Assembly (NCBI GenBank): GCA_026626905.1
Contig: JAPNUX010000003.1
Coordinates: 1 to 64,000 of the forward strand
Source of the DNA: Desulfurococcus sp.
GTDB taxonomy: Archaea; Thermoproteota; Thermoprotei_A; Sulfolobales; Desulfurococcaceae
Direction of reading: 5' to 3'
DNA length: 64,000 nt
Positions 27,101-35,890 of the stretch are shown here, in pieces. Position numbers and translations under genes: made by a program. The notes under the pieces are model-generated. The model was not told the origin of the DNA. It saw only the letters and a program-made list of their open reading frames with translations, and searched no databases. How positions within the stretch are numbered: the stretch's first letter is position 1; the number at the start of each line of letters is the position of its first letter.

Positions 27101-28174
27101 GAGGAACTAGGAGTTTTAAAGCGCGTTAAAAACAAGAAGCCAACACCCGTTGACATAGAAGTCGTAGCCAAGGATGTAGAAGAAGTAAACCCCCCACCCC
27201 CCTTCACTACAGACACGCTTATTGAGGAGGCTTCAAGACTACTCGGGTTCACTGCAACTAGAACTATGGAGCTAGCCCAGAATCTCTTCGAGGTAGGACT
27301 TATAACATACCACAGGACTGACAGCACGCGCATCAGCGATGTCGGTATAGCTATTGCCAGGCAGTACCTCGAAGAGAAGTACGGAGCAGACTCACAGTTA
27401 TTCTTTAAGCCGAGAACATGGGGGGAGGGCGGAGCTCACGAAGCCATACGCCCCACTAGACCAATAGATGCTGAGAGACTAGTCGACTTAATGAGGGAGG
27501 GCTCTCTCGCATTCCCTGTCAAGTTGACCCGAGACCACCTAAGGCTCTACGACCTAGTATTCCGAAGATTTATGGCGAGCCAGATGAAAGCGGCTAGACT
27601 GGAGAAGCTGAAATTCAAGGTTACAATAGGAGAGCGTAGCTATGATGTTGAAACCTACACAGGCGTAGTGGAGAAAGGATACTTAGACGTATACGGTAAT
27701 GTGAAAGTAGTTGAAGCCAGCTTAAAACTCGAACCGGGTATGAAAGTCCGCGGAGAGATACATGGTGGAGATGTAGTTAAACCACCAATGCTGAGATTCC
27801 ACGATATCGTTAAATGGATGAAGGAGCAGGGGATTGGAAGACCCAGCACGTACGCTAAGATAATACAAACCATAATTGATAGAAGATACGTAATTGTAAG
27901 TGGTAAAACTAAATCACTGATACCAGTCACCCGTGGTAAATACGTGTTGAAATTCCTTGAAGACTACTATAGCGACATAGTTAGCGTGGAGACGACTAGG
28001 AAGCTCGAGGAATACATGGAAAAGATAAGCCTAAGCGATGATAGAAGCGAGTACCTGGAGATCCTCAGTGAAATATACAATGAAGTCGTGGATAAGATAC
28101 TCGAGAACAAGGAGGTAAACGGGAAGCTCGAAGACATGTATAAAGAAATGTGTCTTAGTGGAGGCTTAGAATAG
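24161..28174 (+). CDS. rgy: Reverse gyrase
   Basis: An intact 1,337-residue reverse gyrase. In order: N-terminal zinc finger (Cys22, Cys25, Cys40, Cys43), an SF2 helicase-like domain with APTGMGKT at 130-137 and DDVDA at 256-260, a latch, then a topoisomerase IA domain with TOPRIM start IVESPNKAKT near 684 and DPDSEG near 827. A second Cys/His cluster (CSNGH ... CPRC) lies near 770-795, and the active-site Tyr is about 1050 in GLITYHRTDSTR. It adds positive supercoils to DNA using ATP and is the hallmark of hyperthermophiles. It starts at GTG 24161; the next gene begins directly after its stop. Confidence 0.97.
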   Translation: MPASSQPFIFDFREHGIYRHACPNCGGWISDERLLFKAPCKKCLREKDFREVKEQLKNNSGLSRLQVLELYESRMSEKKKKMIKQLIEEEKRLKDFEEFFEKATGGLRMWSAQRMWARRLLKKSSFSIIAPTGMGKTVFSLIASLYLVANSKGHGKEDQQSKAYLVFPTTPLLRQAEEKIRLFAENIGRKPCSSEEWGENCLRILCVHGRLSKEERERALEKLSKGDFDILMSTNAFMHKSFELLKNKGFKLIVMDDVDAVLRSGKAVRRLLEIIGVEGEFIDKALNLVKAQFKLGSLSGEERNKLEEEIRGLKEEVNNVRKKLDTILLVNSATGRPRGIYPKLFKVLLGFEAGSKPEAIRNIVDTYVEPSEGVEEELVKLVSILGNGILVFVPADKGVEYAEKITELLKSRGFKAETFHSKKPLKILKAFENGEIDVLVGVATYYGVMVRGLDMPERVKYVVFTGVPRHKFSSTLEEPSPTDILRILLVLQHVVEGDRKNVIEKLAGRISRRIKAMSPAAVMRIKEDLARKLKGEEVEETPLLRDLLEAREIIVEELSRGETWRKISDLGDVGIIRENGKHFMLIPDSATYIQASGRASRLYPGGITKGLSIIIVDDKRLLNGLVKKLRWIYEDFAIKPLSQVNLNELVKQIEEERVKVAEILKKGITAVQQAADPVKTALMIVESPNKAKTIANFFGKPSVRVISNVLQAYEVTIGNYVLTIAATGGHVYDLVAYRDSDPPEAGGRKHLYGVIVGEKEFLPIYTDIKKCSNGHQFTEDPSEENGRLECPRCKLENKSSEVARKLDIVNALRELSKEVDVVLIATDPDSEGEKIAWDLRVLLEPYANEIRRVEFHEVTRRAILNAIREPRDFNLSLVESQIVRRIEDRWLGFSLSEKVQKYAWLKYCLEYLASRREESKSRCCKPNNNFSAGRVQTPVLEYIVSETERRKRREEWRYKLTIYVEDIGDFIYTTIPYKDAEELGVLKRVKNKKPTPVDIEVVAKDVEEVNPPPPFTTDTLIEEASRLLGFTATRTMELAQNLFEVGLITYHRTDSTRISDVGIAIARQYLEEKYGADSQLFFKPRTWGEGGAHEAIRPTRPIDAERLVDLMREGSLAFPVKLTRDHLRLYDLVFRRFMASQMKAARLEKLKFKVTIGERSYDVETYTGVVEKGYLDVYGNVKVVEASLKLEPGMKVRGEIHGGDVVKPPMLRFHDIVKWMKEQGIGRPSTYAKIIQTIIDRRYVIVSGKTKSLIPVTRGKYVLKFLEDYYSDIVSVETTRKLEEYMEKISLSDDRSEYLEILSEIYNEVVDKILENKEVNGKLEDMYKEMCLSGGLE

Positions 28175-29065
28175 TTGAGTACAGCAGGCTTTAAGCTAGT
28201 AGAACTAGATGGAGAGCCGGGTTCGAAGCTAGGTATTGCTCACATACCAGTGGTACTAGACGCTTTCGGCGCCAACCTAAGACATATCCGTAAAGTAGTA
28301 TTCTACGCGAGCGAGATAGGTGTTGAAACCTTAATTCTCCCATACTCTTCAGCATTCGGGCAGGTCATAGAAGTGTACTCTAACCGCATGGAACCCGGAG
28401 AGCTACGTAGAAGGTACGCCATTGACGCTGAACACCCGTATATTAAAGCCCTCAGATACCTCTCAACCAGCTACGGAGTCAGCATAGCCTCACCTGGTGT
28501 AATTGAGCGAATACGAGGCTGGTACTACATATCTACTATATTCGTGCATAAAGATAGCGGCACTCTCATCTCTCAGAGGAAGATAGTGGTCTCCAGCGAG
28601 GAGAAGAGAGTGGGAGTGAGACCCGGCCGCGAGATTGTAGTCTTCGATGACGGGCGGTTGAAGTACCTGGTGCTTCTATCGAATGAGATACTAGCTCCAG
28701 AGATAGGTAGGCTGGGGGTTATTGAAGGTGGTAATATATTGATAACTGTTCTTCCCCCGTTAAAACCACTAGAGGATTACACCACTATTCTTAAAGCTAT
28801 TGCCAGGATGCTAGGAGTCTGGGTGGTTAATGTTGGCGGCTTATACCTCATTGAGAGTAACCTCCACGCGTTGAACTCAATGGTCATTGATCCAGGCGGG
28901 AGAACAGTACTATTACACCAGGATTCAACACCAGGATTAATAACAATATCCTTCAAGAAAATAAGGCAGTTACTTGAAGCCGATGAACGTGAATTCAACG
29001 CTACAGATGTTCTCAAACTAGTATTAAAGCACTATAGGAGAACCCGGGGCAAGAGCTCATTTTAA
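28175..29065 (+). CDS. Nitrilase-fold protein lacking catalytic residues
   Basis: A 296-residue protein with the carbon-nitrogen hydrolase order of elements: KLGIAHIPVVLDAFGANLRHIRK, the LILP segment, SQRKIVVSSEEKR, and a C-terminal NVGGLYLIESNLHALNSMVIDPGGRTV. The Glu expected after LP is replaced (LPYSSAFG), and the usual CYD nucleophile segment reads LLSNEI, so the Cys is gone; only the Lys segment remains. It is therefore probably a non-catalytic relative. TTG 28175 directly abuts the reverse-gyrase stop, suggesting cotranscription. Confidence 0.7.
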   Translation: MSTAGFKLVELDGEPGSKLGIAHIPVVLDAFGANLRHIRKVVFYASEIGVETLILPYSSAFGQVIEVYSNRMEPGELRRRYAIDAEHPYIKALRYLSTSYGVSIASPGVIERIRGWYYISTIFVHKDSGTLISQRKIVVSSEEKRVGVRPGREIVVFDDGRLKYLVLLSNEILAPEIGRLGVIEGGNILITVLPPLKPLEDYTTILKAIARMLGVWVVNVGGLYLIESNLHALNSMVIDPGGRTVLLHQDSTPGLITISFKKIRQLLEADEREFNATDVLKLVLKHYRRTRGKSSF

Positions 29066-29074
29066 GTTATTATT

Positions 29075-29464
29075 ATGATGATATTTAAAGAGGTGGTGGG
29101 AGTCTTGGATTCCATAGAGAAAGTAGTCCCAGTAAAGCTTTCATCACTCAACGATCTAGTTAGGTTAGCAGCATCCACAATGATTCCAGGCCAGTTCGGC
29201 GCCTACATTATTAGATTCGAGTATAAGGGTAGATTGTATCTGGGTATGCTGGGAGTCTTCAGAGACTACTACAAGTACTATGGTATTCCAGTCTTCTACT
29301 ACTATCCTCTTGAAGGTGAGAGCAGGGATGCTGGAAGCGCTAACTATATCGTGATTAGCACAAGCGATGAAAGAATAGAGTTCTCTAAAAATCCTAAGCC
29401 AGGTGTATCAATACCTATTGTATCTCTTGCTGAGAAACCCGTTTTCGTGCCGGATGATATCTAA
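29075..29464 (+). CDS. Hypothetical protein, operonic with the nitrilase-fold gene
   Basis: A 129-residue mixed alpha/beta protein rich in Tyr ([16 protein letters not shown] near residue 72). The frame opens at ATG 29075; a later in-frame TTG near 29105 (after GGTGGGAG) would remove the first ten residues and has the better ribosome-binding site. No family was recognised. It is last in the apparent reverse gyrase-nitrilase-fold run and overlaps aIF5A tail to tail by 4 bases. Confidence 0.6.
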   Translation: MMIFKEVVGVLDSIEKVVPVKLSSLNDLVRLAASTMIPGQFGAYIIRFEYKGRLYLGMLGVFRDYYKYYGIPVFYYYPLEGESRDAGSANYIVISTSDERIEFSKNPKPGVSIPIVSLAEKPVFVPDDI

Positions 29465-29859
29465 CGTAAGCGCACTATAATTCTTTTATTCATTACAATC
29501 CAGTATTCTACTTCAGAGCCTACACTCATCTTACTTCTTACCTCATCGTCAATTAACTCTTTTTCAACCTCGAATGTCTCATAGGTCTCCATATCCATGA
29601 TCTGATAGGATGCTCCCATATCAGCGATAACCTGGCCTACACGCTTCTCTATAATGGGTACTTCAACCTGCGTGTCTACGGGGGCTATAAGGGTCTTCTT
29701 AGATTTCGTGAAAAGGCTGATTGCAACCACGTTAGCCTTAGCGCTTCCATGCTTACCTGTTTTAGCACGCGTCATTTCAACTATCCTGCAGGGCTCGCCG
29801 TCGATAATAATGAAGCTTCCAACCTTTAGGTTCCCTAGTGTCTCATATGTTTTACTCAA
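29461..29859 (-). CDS. eif5A: Translation initiation factor aIF5A
   Basis: A 132-residue archaeal eIF5A with the hypusine loop [10 protein letters not shown] near residues 32-41, in which the central Lys is modified, and a C-terminal OB domain ([22 protein letters not shown]...). It binds the ribosome near the P site and eases stalled peptide-bond formation and termination. The start is TTG 29859 after GAGAGGTGATC. A TATA-like AATATATT lies on the minus strand at 29901-29908. Confidence 0.95.
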   Translation of the reverse strand: MSKTYETLGNLKVGSFIIIDGEPCRIVEMTRAKTGKHGSAKANVVAISLFTKSKKTLIAPVDTQVEVPIIEKRVGQVIADMGASYQIMDMETYETFEVEKELIDDEVRSKMSVGSEVEYWIVMNKRIIVRLR

Positions 29860-29900
29860 ATTTGATCACCTCTCACGGTTTCTTTGATCCCACTTTGAAC

Positions 29901-29909
29901 AATATATTC
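29901..29909 (-). promoter_or_regulatory. TATA box of aIF5A gene
   Basis: AATATATT, centred about 45 bases before TTG 29859, predicts a leader of about 19 bases that contains the GAGAGGTGATC ribosome-binding site. Confidence 0.5.
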
Positions 29910-29941
29910 TTTTCTCTCCTGCTCCTCGGTATCTCAGCCTC

Positions 29942-29960
29942 CAGTAGCCTCCGGCTACTG
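29942..29960 (-). terminator. Perfect 8-bp hairpin after the HTH gene
   Basis: CAGTAGCC (29942-29949) and GGCTACTG (29953-29960) form a perfect 8-bp stem with a 3-base loop. It lies about 50 bases past the HTH gene stop on the minus strand. Archaeal termination mostly uses T-runs, and a pyrimidine-rich stretch follows only on the plus strand, so a terminator or 3'-end-protecting role is a guess. Confidence 0.3.
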
Positions 29961-30010
29961 TTTCATAGAGCAGGCTTGTAAGCTCTCCACATGGAGTTAA
30001 AGCTGAGAGT

Positions 30011-30910
30011 CTAATAGACCTCGATAACAGGGTATATGTAGTAGGATGCTTTCTCCACTGGGTCATGCCCTCTCTTTGAATCGTAGAGTGCTTCAAGCGA
30101 GATCCACGCGTGAATTACGCCTAGGAATGGCTCTGTGCTTACAGCGTTTACTTGCTCTAGATCTAATATTATCCTAGCGCTGGCTAGCTGGGCTAGTAGG
30201 GCTGTAAGAGTGCTAGGGGTATCGGCTGAGGCTAATATTAATGCGTAGACACCGCTATCCCTGTAAATGTATTTTCTTCGAGTTAAAGCGTGAACATGCC
30301 GTGTTAAATGATAGAATGCATCCTTTAAGCCGGTGCTGCTCTCTAGTCTCTCAGCGAGCTCTTTAACCCTCCAGTTACCTATCGGGGAGGGATTGAAGAC
30401 TCTAAATAACTCTAATGCTATCTCGCTATCTACTTCATCCGTGTGCACTTTACTCCTAGCGACATCCTTTGAGTCGAGGAGTCTAATAGTACTGCTCTCT
30501 GGATCCATGAGTGGGATGAGTACTTTCTTAACCCTCTCATGTAGAATAAGCCTGCAGGCACGTATAGTGGAGAATTCTACAATAGCTTCTCCATAATCTC
30601 CTTTCACGTAGCTTAAAACGACTGGGCGCCCTATGTAAGAGTAATACGATACTACCACAGGCGGTTTCTCATAGAAGCATTGGAGGTCGCGGGTTTTTTG
30701 GCGTAGCTCGTAGATTAGTATTGATACAGGTGTAGCTAAGTGGTCTATTAGTACATTCAGGTACTTGACTATCACGCCTCTCTCAATGGCTCTACTAAGC
30801 CTTCTAGAGAGCTGGGATGCATTCAAGTTTAATGCTCTAGCTGCCTCCATGAGGTTCATGCCAGTGTTCAATAGTGATATAGCTTTGAGAAGAGTGTAGT
30901 CATCGATCAC
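30011..30910 (-). CDS. HTH transcriptional regulator, archaeal type
   Basis: A 299-residue protein. Residues 3-45 form a helix-turn-helix (LLKAISLLNTGMNLMEAARALNLNASQLSRRLSRAIERGVI). A second winged-helix-like segment appears near 175-220 (NWRVKELAERLESSTGLKDAFYHLTRHVHALTRRKYIY). The middle looks like an effector or dimerisation domain. I do not recognise the family beyond the HTH. It starts at GTG 30910 and stands alone. Its targets are unknown. Confidence 0.6.
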   Translation of the reverse strand: MIDDYTLLKAISLLNTGMNLMEAARALNLNASQLSRRLSRAIERGVIVKYLNVLIDHLATPVSILIYELRQKTRDLQCFYEKPPVVVSYYSYIGRPVVLSYVKGDYGEAIVEFSTIRACRLILHERVKKVLIPLMDPESSTIRLLDSKDVARSKVHTDEVDSEIALELFRVFNPSPIGNWRVKELAERLESSTGLKDAFYHLTRHVHALTRRKYIYRDSGVYALILASADTPSTLTALLAQLASARIILDLEQVNAVSTEPFLGVIHAWISLEALYDSKRGHDPVEKASYYIYPVIEVY

Positions 30911-30984
30911 TAGTAGCCCACCAGGGTGTATTCAAGCATAGTATTACTCATAACACCAGGCACTCCTTCACGCTTGACGCCGGG

Positions 30985-31103
30985 TAGGATAAAGAGGGTC
31001 GGAGGCTACCATTCAACGTCACCTGCCCGTGGAAGGGCATCCAAGCGGCCAAGGAACCTCATCCACAGTAAACCCATGCTTACCGGGGCTTTAAATATAG
31101 GTG
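30985..31103 (-). other. GC-rich, TATA-preceded block upstream of the HTH gene; possible leader or RNA gene
   Basis: The gap 30911-31244 holds no convincing protein gene. On the minus strand TATATTTAAAGCC at 31091-31103 is a good TATA box, predicting transcription from about 31065. The transcribed DNA to about 30985 is markedly GC-rich with short inverted repeats, such as TGCCC/GGGCA and GTGGA/TCCAC. The transcript could be a leader of about 150 bases for the HTH gene or a separate RNA. I could not match it to SRP RNA, RNase P RNA or tRNA. Confidence 0.3.
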
Positions 31104-31109
31104 GTAGAA

Positions 31110-31172
31110 GGGTTCAGCACGCTCGTGCGATCTCATCGCTCTCATCCTCGAGTATTCTTCCTTCATCACAAC
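31110..31172 (-). ncRNA. Weak candidate C/D-box sRNA
   Basis: On the minus strand GTGATGA (31169-31163) and CTGA (31117-31114) bracket 56 bases, with a possible C' box GCGATGA between them, 15 bases before the D box. No convincing D' box is present and no promoter was found directly upstream. Size and order fit archaeal C/D RNAs, but chance is not excluded. Confidence 0.22.
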
Positions 31173-31244
31173 CCGCGAAGGCTATTGTAGTGGAATGCTC
31201 AGTCAAATGCCTTCCAATCACCTGTCATTGCCGGGAGTAATTCT

Positions 31245-33185
31245 TCATTGCTGGGATCTAGAATTACTATGACCCTCTATTAAACTCTTTAGTTTCTCTC
31301 TTACTTTTTCAGCCACTACTGAGCCATCTATTTTCCCTCTAGCTACCTTCATGACTTCACTCATAACTATCTGGAAAGCCTTCTCCCACCTAGCTTTTAT
31401 CTTCTCGATATTCCTGGCTATAGCTTCATCAATCAACTGGTCGAGTTCCTGTAGCCCGAGCCTTGTTAACCCCAGCTCTTTTACAACATCGCCTACCTTT
31501 CTCTCAGGGTTTCTCGCAACACTAGATAGAACAAGAGGTATAGCCTCCTTAGCTATAATGCCTTTAGCAACGAGATCCAGGGTTTCCTCGATGTCATCGT
31601 CATCTATGTTCTCTATTGGCACCCCCTCCCGTCTTAATGATGGAATAGTATTAATTAGTGTGGAGGCTATAAGAGATGGAGGCAGTTTCTCCCTGTACTT
31701 CTCCACAAGCTCCTCGTAGAGGTTTAATCTAATATCATTTAAAACAGCTCTAGCAAGCTCCACGCTTAAACCGTGCTCCTCAACAAGCCTCTTAAGCTTA
31801 ACTTCAGGGGGCTCGGGTATTAATCTAGACGCTTCCTCTATGATCTCAGAGGTTACAAGTATTGGAGGAATATCAGTTTCAGGGTACATTCTAGCTGAGC
31901 CTGGACGGGGACGCATGTACTTTGTTGTACCATCAGGGTTTGATGCACGGGTTTCCTCGGGTACTCCTATGAGAGCTAGTTTAGCCCTCTCGTAGACAGC
32001 CTTGAGAGCCTCACGAGCTTTAATAGCGGTGTCAGCGACGATCACTATTGCATCTCTTTCAGGTGATGCCCCTAGTGCTCCGTACAGCTTTTTAACTTCA
32101 TCCTCTGTTATCCCGTAGCCTGGTAGCTCATCTGTATGGAATATTCCTCCCACGCCTCCCCAGACCCTAGCGTAGTCTGCTAGCTCTGTCCCAAACCTCC
32201 TGCCCGGCTGGACTTCTACTCCAAGTAGTCCTTTGAATCCTGGTAGTGTAAGCGCGTAAACACCGCCCCCGGGTGTTGAAATAGCCTTCCTGATAATCTT
32301 CGAGGATGTATTCTTGAAGATCTCTGTTACATCGATGATCTTCTCCTCGATATCCTCTGGTTTCACGCCACGCCTTAATAATTCATCACGGATCTCCAGT
32401 AGCTTAAGCTGTCTTTGAACCTCGTACTCAATGATCCTTGGGATCAAGTAGAGGTGCTGGACGCCTTTAATCTCAATTTTAGCTCCACCTTTAATGCTCA
32501 CGTTGAGGTCTTGTCTTATCGAGCCGAGGCCGCGTTTAGCTTTACCTGTTAGCCTGATCAGCTGGCCGATTCTTAGTGCTACACGCATAGCTTGCTCGGG
32601 ATCCCGTATATCTGGTGCAGTTGAAACCTCTATAAGCGGTATTCCAAGCCTATCAATACGGTATTTTACTGTATCCTCGCTCTCTTCAATTTTTCTCGCT
32701 GCATCTTCCTCGAGGCATAGTGTTTCAATACCTATTCTTTCATCTCCATCACTGATATAGCCTTTAACAGCTATTAGTGCAGTACGCTGAAAACCGCTGA
32801 CGTTGCTTCCATCTATAACGATCTTCCTCATCACGTGGATCTCGTCAACTATCCTCATGTTCATTGCACGGGCTACTGCTATAGCAACTGTAAGTGCCTC
32901 TCTATTCATCTCGTGAGGAGGTTCTTCGTCGGCTTCTACAAGACATGATGAAGATAATGGAGCCTCGTACTCGTACCTCTTGCTCTTCCTCCACTCGAGG
33001 AGTGCTGCAGGATCGACTTCACCAGTCTCGCTTTTAGCAGGCCTTAGATACCTTGATATCAGCATGATGCCTGTATCACTCAGGACCGCTGGACACCTGC
33101 AGAAGAGTTTCTCGGATGTATTAAGCTGAACGTGGATTTCAAGGCCTACCTTCAAGCCTATATCACTATAGTTTACTCTACTCAT
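31245..33185 (-). CDS. gatE: Glu-tRNA(Gln) amidotransferase subunit E
   Basis: A 646-residue archaeal GatE. It has the GatB-like core beginning [23 protein letters not shown], the [25 protein letters not shown] segment, an inserted AspRS-like domain near residues 270-400 and a C-terminal YqeY-like helical tail that recognises tRNA. With GatD it converts Glu-tRNA(Gln) to Gln-tRNA(Gln), so no glutaminyl-tRNA synthetase is required. It overlaps gatD by 8 bases on the same strand. It starts at ATG 33185. Confidence 0.96.
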   Translation of the reverse strand: MSRVNYSDIGLKVGLEIHVQLNTSEKLFCRCPAVLSDTGIMLISRYLRPAKSETGEVDPAALLEWRKSKRYEYEAPLSSSCLVEADEEPPHEMNREALTVAIAVARAMNMRIVDEIHVMRKIVIDGSNVSGFQRTALIAVKGYISDGDERIGIETLCLEEDAARKIEESEDTVKYRIDRLGIPLIEVSTAPDIRDPEQAMRVALRIGQLIRLTGKAKRGLGSIRQDLNVSIKGGAKIEIKGVQHLYLIPRIIEYEVQRQLKLLEIRDELLRRGVKPEDIEEKIIDVTEIFKNTSSKIIRKAISTPGGGVYALTLPGFKGLLGVEVQPGRRFGTELADYARVWGGVGGIFHTDELPGYGITEDEVKKLYGALGASPERDAIVIVADTAIKAREALKAVYERAKLALIGVPEETRASNPDGTTKYMRPRPGSARMYPETDIPPILVTSEIIEEASRLIPEPPEVKLKRLVEEHGLSVELARAVLNDIRLNLYEELVEKYREKLPPSLIASTLINTIPSLRREGVPIENIDDDDIEETLDLVAKGIIAKEAIPLVLSSVARNPERKVGDVVKELGLTRLGLQELDQLIDEAIARNIEKIKARWEKAFQIVMSEVMKVARGKIDGSVVAEKVREKLKSLIEGHSNSRSQQ

Positions 33186-34542
33186 GATTCCACCTTGGAT
33201 AGAGGTCTAGTGTATGCCTCTCATTGATCTCGCCGGCAATATTGGTTAGAAGAATCCTCCTGACATCACTTAAGTCTCTTGAAATACTACCTAGGATCCA
33301 TGAGAGCTTCACATAAGCTGTTTCAGGAAGCATGTCTGAGGCTGGTATTACCCCAGCCTCCAGCAGCCTCCTCCCAGTACTGTAGACGTTAAGGTTTACT
33401 CTACCGAATAAGCATTGGCTTGTCATTACAACTGGTATCCCGTTTTCAACAGCTCTTTCTACAGTCGGGATCAGCTTGTTAGCTATGTGGCCGAGCCCGC
33501 TCCCCTCTAACACTATGCCGTGGAACCCCTTGTCTACAAGGTACTCGATGATCTCGGGTTGCAGCCCCGGATACATCTTCACGAGGGCTACTCTATCATC
33601 GAACTTGTTCTTCAGCTCAGTATTCTTCGCCACCCCCCTGTACTCTACTATCCTGCCGGTAATCTTGACCTCGCCTGTATCAGGATATATTTTGGCGATC
33701 GGCTTATCATTAATTGACTGAAAGGCATCTCTCCTACTCGTATGCATTTTCCTCGCTTTAACCCCCCTGTGAGCTAGCGCGTAGGAGTCGGAGGATTCTC
33801 CATGCATTACTATAACGGATTCAGCGAATGGGGCTTTAACAGCTGTTATGAAGGCTGCCTTCAAGTTGAATGCTGAATCGCTGCTAGGCCTGTCGCTACT
33901 TCTCTGGGAGCCCACGAAGACTACTGGAACAGGTTTACCGATGATTGAGAATGCTACAGCTGACGCTGAGTACGACATTGTGTCTGTTCCATGTGTTACA
34001 ATAACACCTGCTACCCCATTCATTATCTCCTTGTATACCTCGCTTGAGATTAGCTCCCAGTGGCGTGGCTCTATATCCTCGCTGAACACCTTCATTACCT
34101 CCTTAACATCGAAGACTGCTATGTCTTCGAGTTCAGGCATCCATTCAAGTATATCCTCTGCTGTAAGCGCGGGGGTGACCCCTCCGGTTTCATAGTCTAC
34201 TCTTGAAGCTATTGTCCCACCAGTGTTAACTAGTGATACGCGCGGTAGTCCGCCTACCCTACTCTTCTCCTCAGTGCGTCGATGATGCTCCTGTTTCTTT
34301 GCTACCAGCTTTAACTCGCTTACCTCGTTAACGTTTAATCCAATATTATAGCCGTTCTCCAACTTGATCACTAGTATAGGTCTCTCAGCATACAATGCTT
34401 GACGTGGCATTAGCACGCCGGTGAAAAACGAGCCATCCTTTAGGACTATGGTCACCTTGTCACCTGGCTCCGCGTTAATACTCTTAAGCATTCTCGCGGC
34501 GATACCAGTATAGCCGTAGTAGAGCTCCACAACAGCCACCAT
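33178..34542 (-). CDS. gatD: Glu-tRNA(Gln) amidotransferase subunit D
   Basis: An asparaginase-type subunit that frees ammonia from glutamine or asparagine for GatE. A small N-terminal beta-barrel ([13 protein letters not shown] ... [18 protein letters not shown]) precedes the L-asparaginase fold with catalytic Thr segments [13 protein letters not shown] and [12 protein letters not shown], plus [15 protein letters not shown] choose ATG 34542, which gives 454 residues and a normal N-terminus; the frame opens 60 bases earlier at 34602, overlapping the divergent kbl promoter. Confidence 0.94.
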   Translation of the reverse strand: MVAVVELYYGYTGIAARMLKSINAEPGDKVTIVLKDGSFFTGVLMPRQALYAERPILVIKLENGYNIGLNVNEVSELKLVAKKQEHHRRTEEKSRVGGLPRVSLVNTGGTIASRVDYETGGVTPALTAEDILEWMPELEDIAVFDVKEVMKVFSEDIEPRHWELISSEVYKEIMNGVAGVIVTHGTDTMSYSASAVAFSIIGKPVPVVFVGSQRSSDRPSSDSAFNLKAAFITAVKAPFAESVIVMHGESSDSYALAHRGVKARKMHTSRRDAFQSINDKPIAKIYPDTGEVKITGRIVEYRGVAKNTELKNKFDDRVALVKMYPGLQPEIIEYLVDKGFHGIVLEGSGLGHIANKLIPTVERAVENGIPVVMTSQCLFGRVNLNVYSTGRRLLEAGVIPASDMLPETAYVKLSWILGSISRDLSDVRRILLTNIAGEINERHTLDLYPRWNHE

Positions 34543-34609
34543 GCTAGAAAAGGTATGCTGGGTTAACCCTAATAACTCTAATAGTGTTTTATGAGGCTTC
34601 ATAATTCTA

Positions 34610-34636
34610 GATATAAATTCATATATAACATATATA
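34610..34636 (+). promoter_or_regulatory. Very AT-rich promoter region between gatD and kbl
   Basis: Repeated TATATA-type motifs (ATATAAATTC, ATATATAACATATATATG) lie between the divergent gatD and kbl starts. A transcript start about 26 bases downstream would fall near 34655, shortly before the kbl ribosome-binding site. Confidence 0.5.
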
Positions 34637-34674
34637 TGTCTCCTAGACTAACACAATACATGGAGGTGGTGGTC

Positions 34675-35865
34675 TTGGCTAAGCAGTGGGTTAGAGAGTA
34701 CTATAAGGCTAAGCTCGCTGAGCTGATTGAGCGAGGCGAGATATGGGAGATCAAGAGGCTGGCGACTCCAGCAGGCCCTAGAGCAGTAGTAGAGGGGAGA
34801 GAGGTTGTAGTATTAGCATCTAACAACTACTTGAATCTAGCAAACGACCCTAGATTAAAGCAGGCTGCAATCGAAGCCATGGAGAAGTATGGATGGGGGC
34901 CTGGTGCAGTCTGGGCTATAGCAGGCTATCATGAGATACTCGATGCACTCCACAAGAAGGTTGCTGAATTCAAGGGGACTGAAGCAGCCTTAGTCTTCCC
35001 CACGGGCTTTGCAGCTAACGCTGGCAGTATACCAGCGCTAGTTGAGCAAGGCGACCTCATACTATCCGATGAATTAAACCATGGCAGCATAATCGACGGC
35101 ATAAGGCTCTCAAGAGCCGACAAGATGATCTACAAGCATTGCGATGCAGGTGACCTAGAGGACAAGTTGAGGCAGGCTCAAGGTAAATACAGGAAAATCC
35201 TTATTGTGACAGATGGAGTCTTCTCGATGGACGGGGATACCGCGCCTCTAAAGGATATCGTTAAGCTTGCAAGAGAGTACAATGCAATCGTGTACGTTGA
35301 CGATGCACACGGTGAAGGAGTGCTCGGAGAGGGCCGTGGAACCCCAGCACACTACGGTGTTGAAGGAGACGTAGACATACACATGGGGACTTTCTCGAAG
35401 GCTCTAGGCTCTACTGGCGGCATGATTGGATCAGACTACGAGATCGTAGAGTACATTAGAAACAGAGCTAGAACATGGCTTCTAAGCACAGGGTACCCGC
35501 CGGCTGTTGCTGCAGCTAACCTGAAAGCCCTTGAGATAGTGATGAGTAGTGAGGGAAAAGAGAGGATTAGGAGACTCTGGGATAACAGAGAGTACTTTAA
35601 GAGAGAGCTGGATAGCATGGGCTTTAATACTGGTAGGAGTGAGACGCCGATAATACCAGTTATAGTAGGCGATACAAAGAAAACACGTGAGCTAGCTAAA
35701 GCTCTCTTCGATGAAGGAGTATTCGTCGTGCCGATAGTGTATCCAATGGTACCTAGAGGCACAGAGAGAATCAGAAACCAGGTTAGCGCTGGGCACACCC
35801 GGGAGGACCTGGAGAAAGCTCTCGCAGCATACGAGAAGCACGGGAGAAAACTCGGCATAATCTAG
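34675..35865 (+). CDS. kbl: Glycine C-acetyltransferase (2-amino-3-ketobutyrate CoA ligase)
   Basis: A PLP-dependent alpha-oxoamine synthase of about 396 residues. It shows ASNNYLNLANDPRLKQAA, FPTGFAANAG, DELNHGSIIDGIRLS, VDDAHGEGVLG and the PLP-lysine segment TFSKALGSTGG near residue 243. It splits 2-amino-3-ketobutyrate with CoA into glycine and acetyl-CoA. TTG 34675 fits best because GGAGGTGGT lies 5 bases before it; upstream in-frame ATGs at 34591, 34636 and 34660 would place that site inside the gene. The tdh gene follows. Confidence 0.92.
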   Translation: MAKQWVREYYKAKLAELIERGEIWEIKRLATPAGPRAVVEGREVVVLASNNYLNLANDPRLKQAAIEAMEKYGWGPGAVWAIAGYHEILDALHKKVAEFKGTEAALVFPTGFAANAGSIPALVEQGDLILSDELNHGSIIDGIRLSRADKMIYKHCDAGDLEDKLRQAQGKYRKILIVTDGVFSMDGDTAPLKDIVKLAREYNAIVYVDDAHGEGVLGEGRGTPAHYGVEGDVDIHMGTFSKALGSTGGMIGSDYEIVEYIRNRARTWLLSTGYPPAVAAANLKALEIVMSSEGKERIRRLWDNREYFKRELDSMGFNTGRSETPIIPVIVGDTKKTRELAKALFDEGVFVVPIVYPMVPRGTERIRNQVSAGHTREDLEKALAAYEKHGRKLGII

Positions 35866-35890
35866 ACGTGTAATCAGGGGTGCGAGTTAA

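Noticed and set aside
24682-28000. Long minus-strand frames across reverse gyrase
   Set aside because: They are Ser/Leu-rich mirror frames of the reverse gyrase coding sequence with no family motif.
30985-31060. SRP RNA, RNase P RNA or tRNA-like gene
   Set aside because: I looked for the SRP helix 8 GGAA loop with its asymmetric bulge, RNase P conserved blocks and a T-arm; none were convincing.
30926-31240. 104-codon plus-strand frame between the HTH gene and gatE
   Set aside because: Composition is Ser/Pro/Arg-rich without fold-like pattern, there is no ribosome-binding site, and both flanking genes and the TATA box point to the minus strand.
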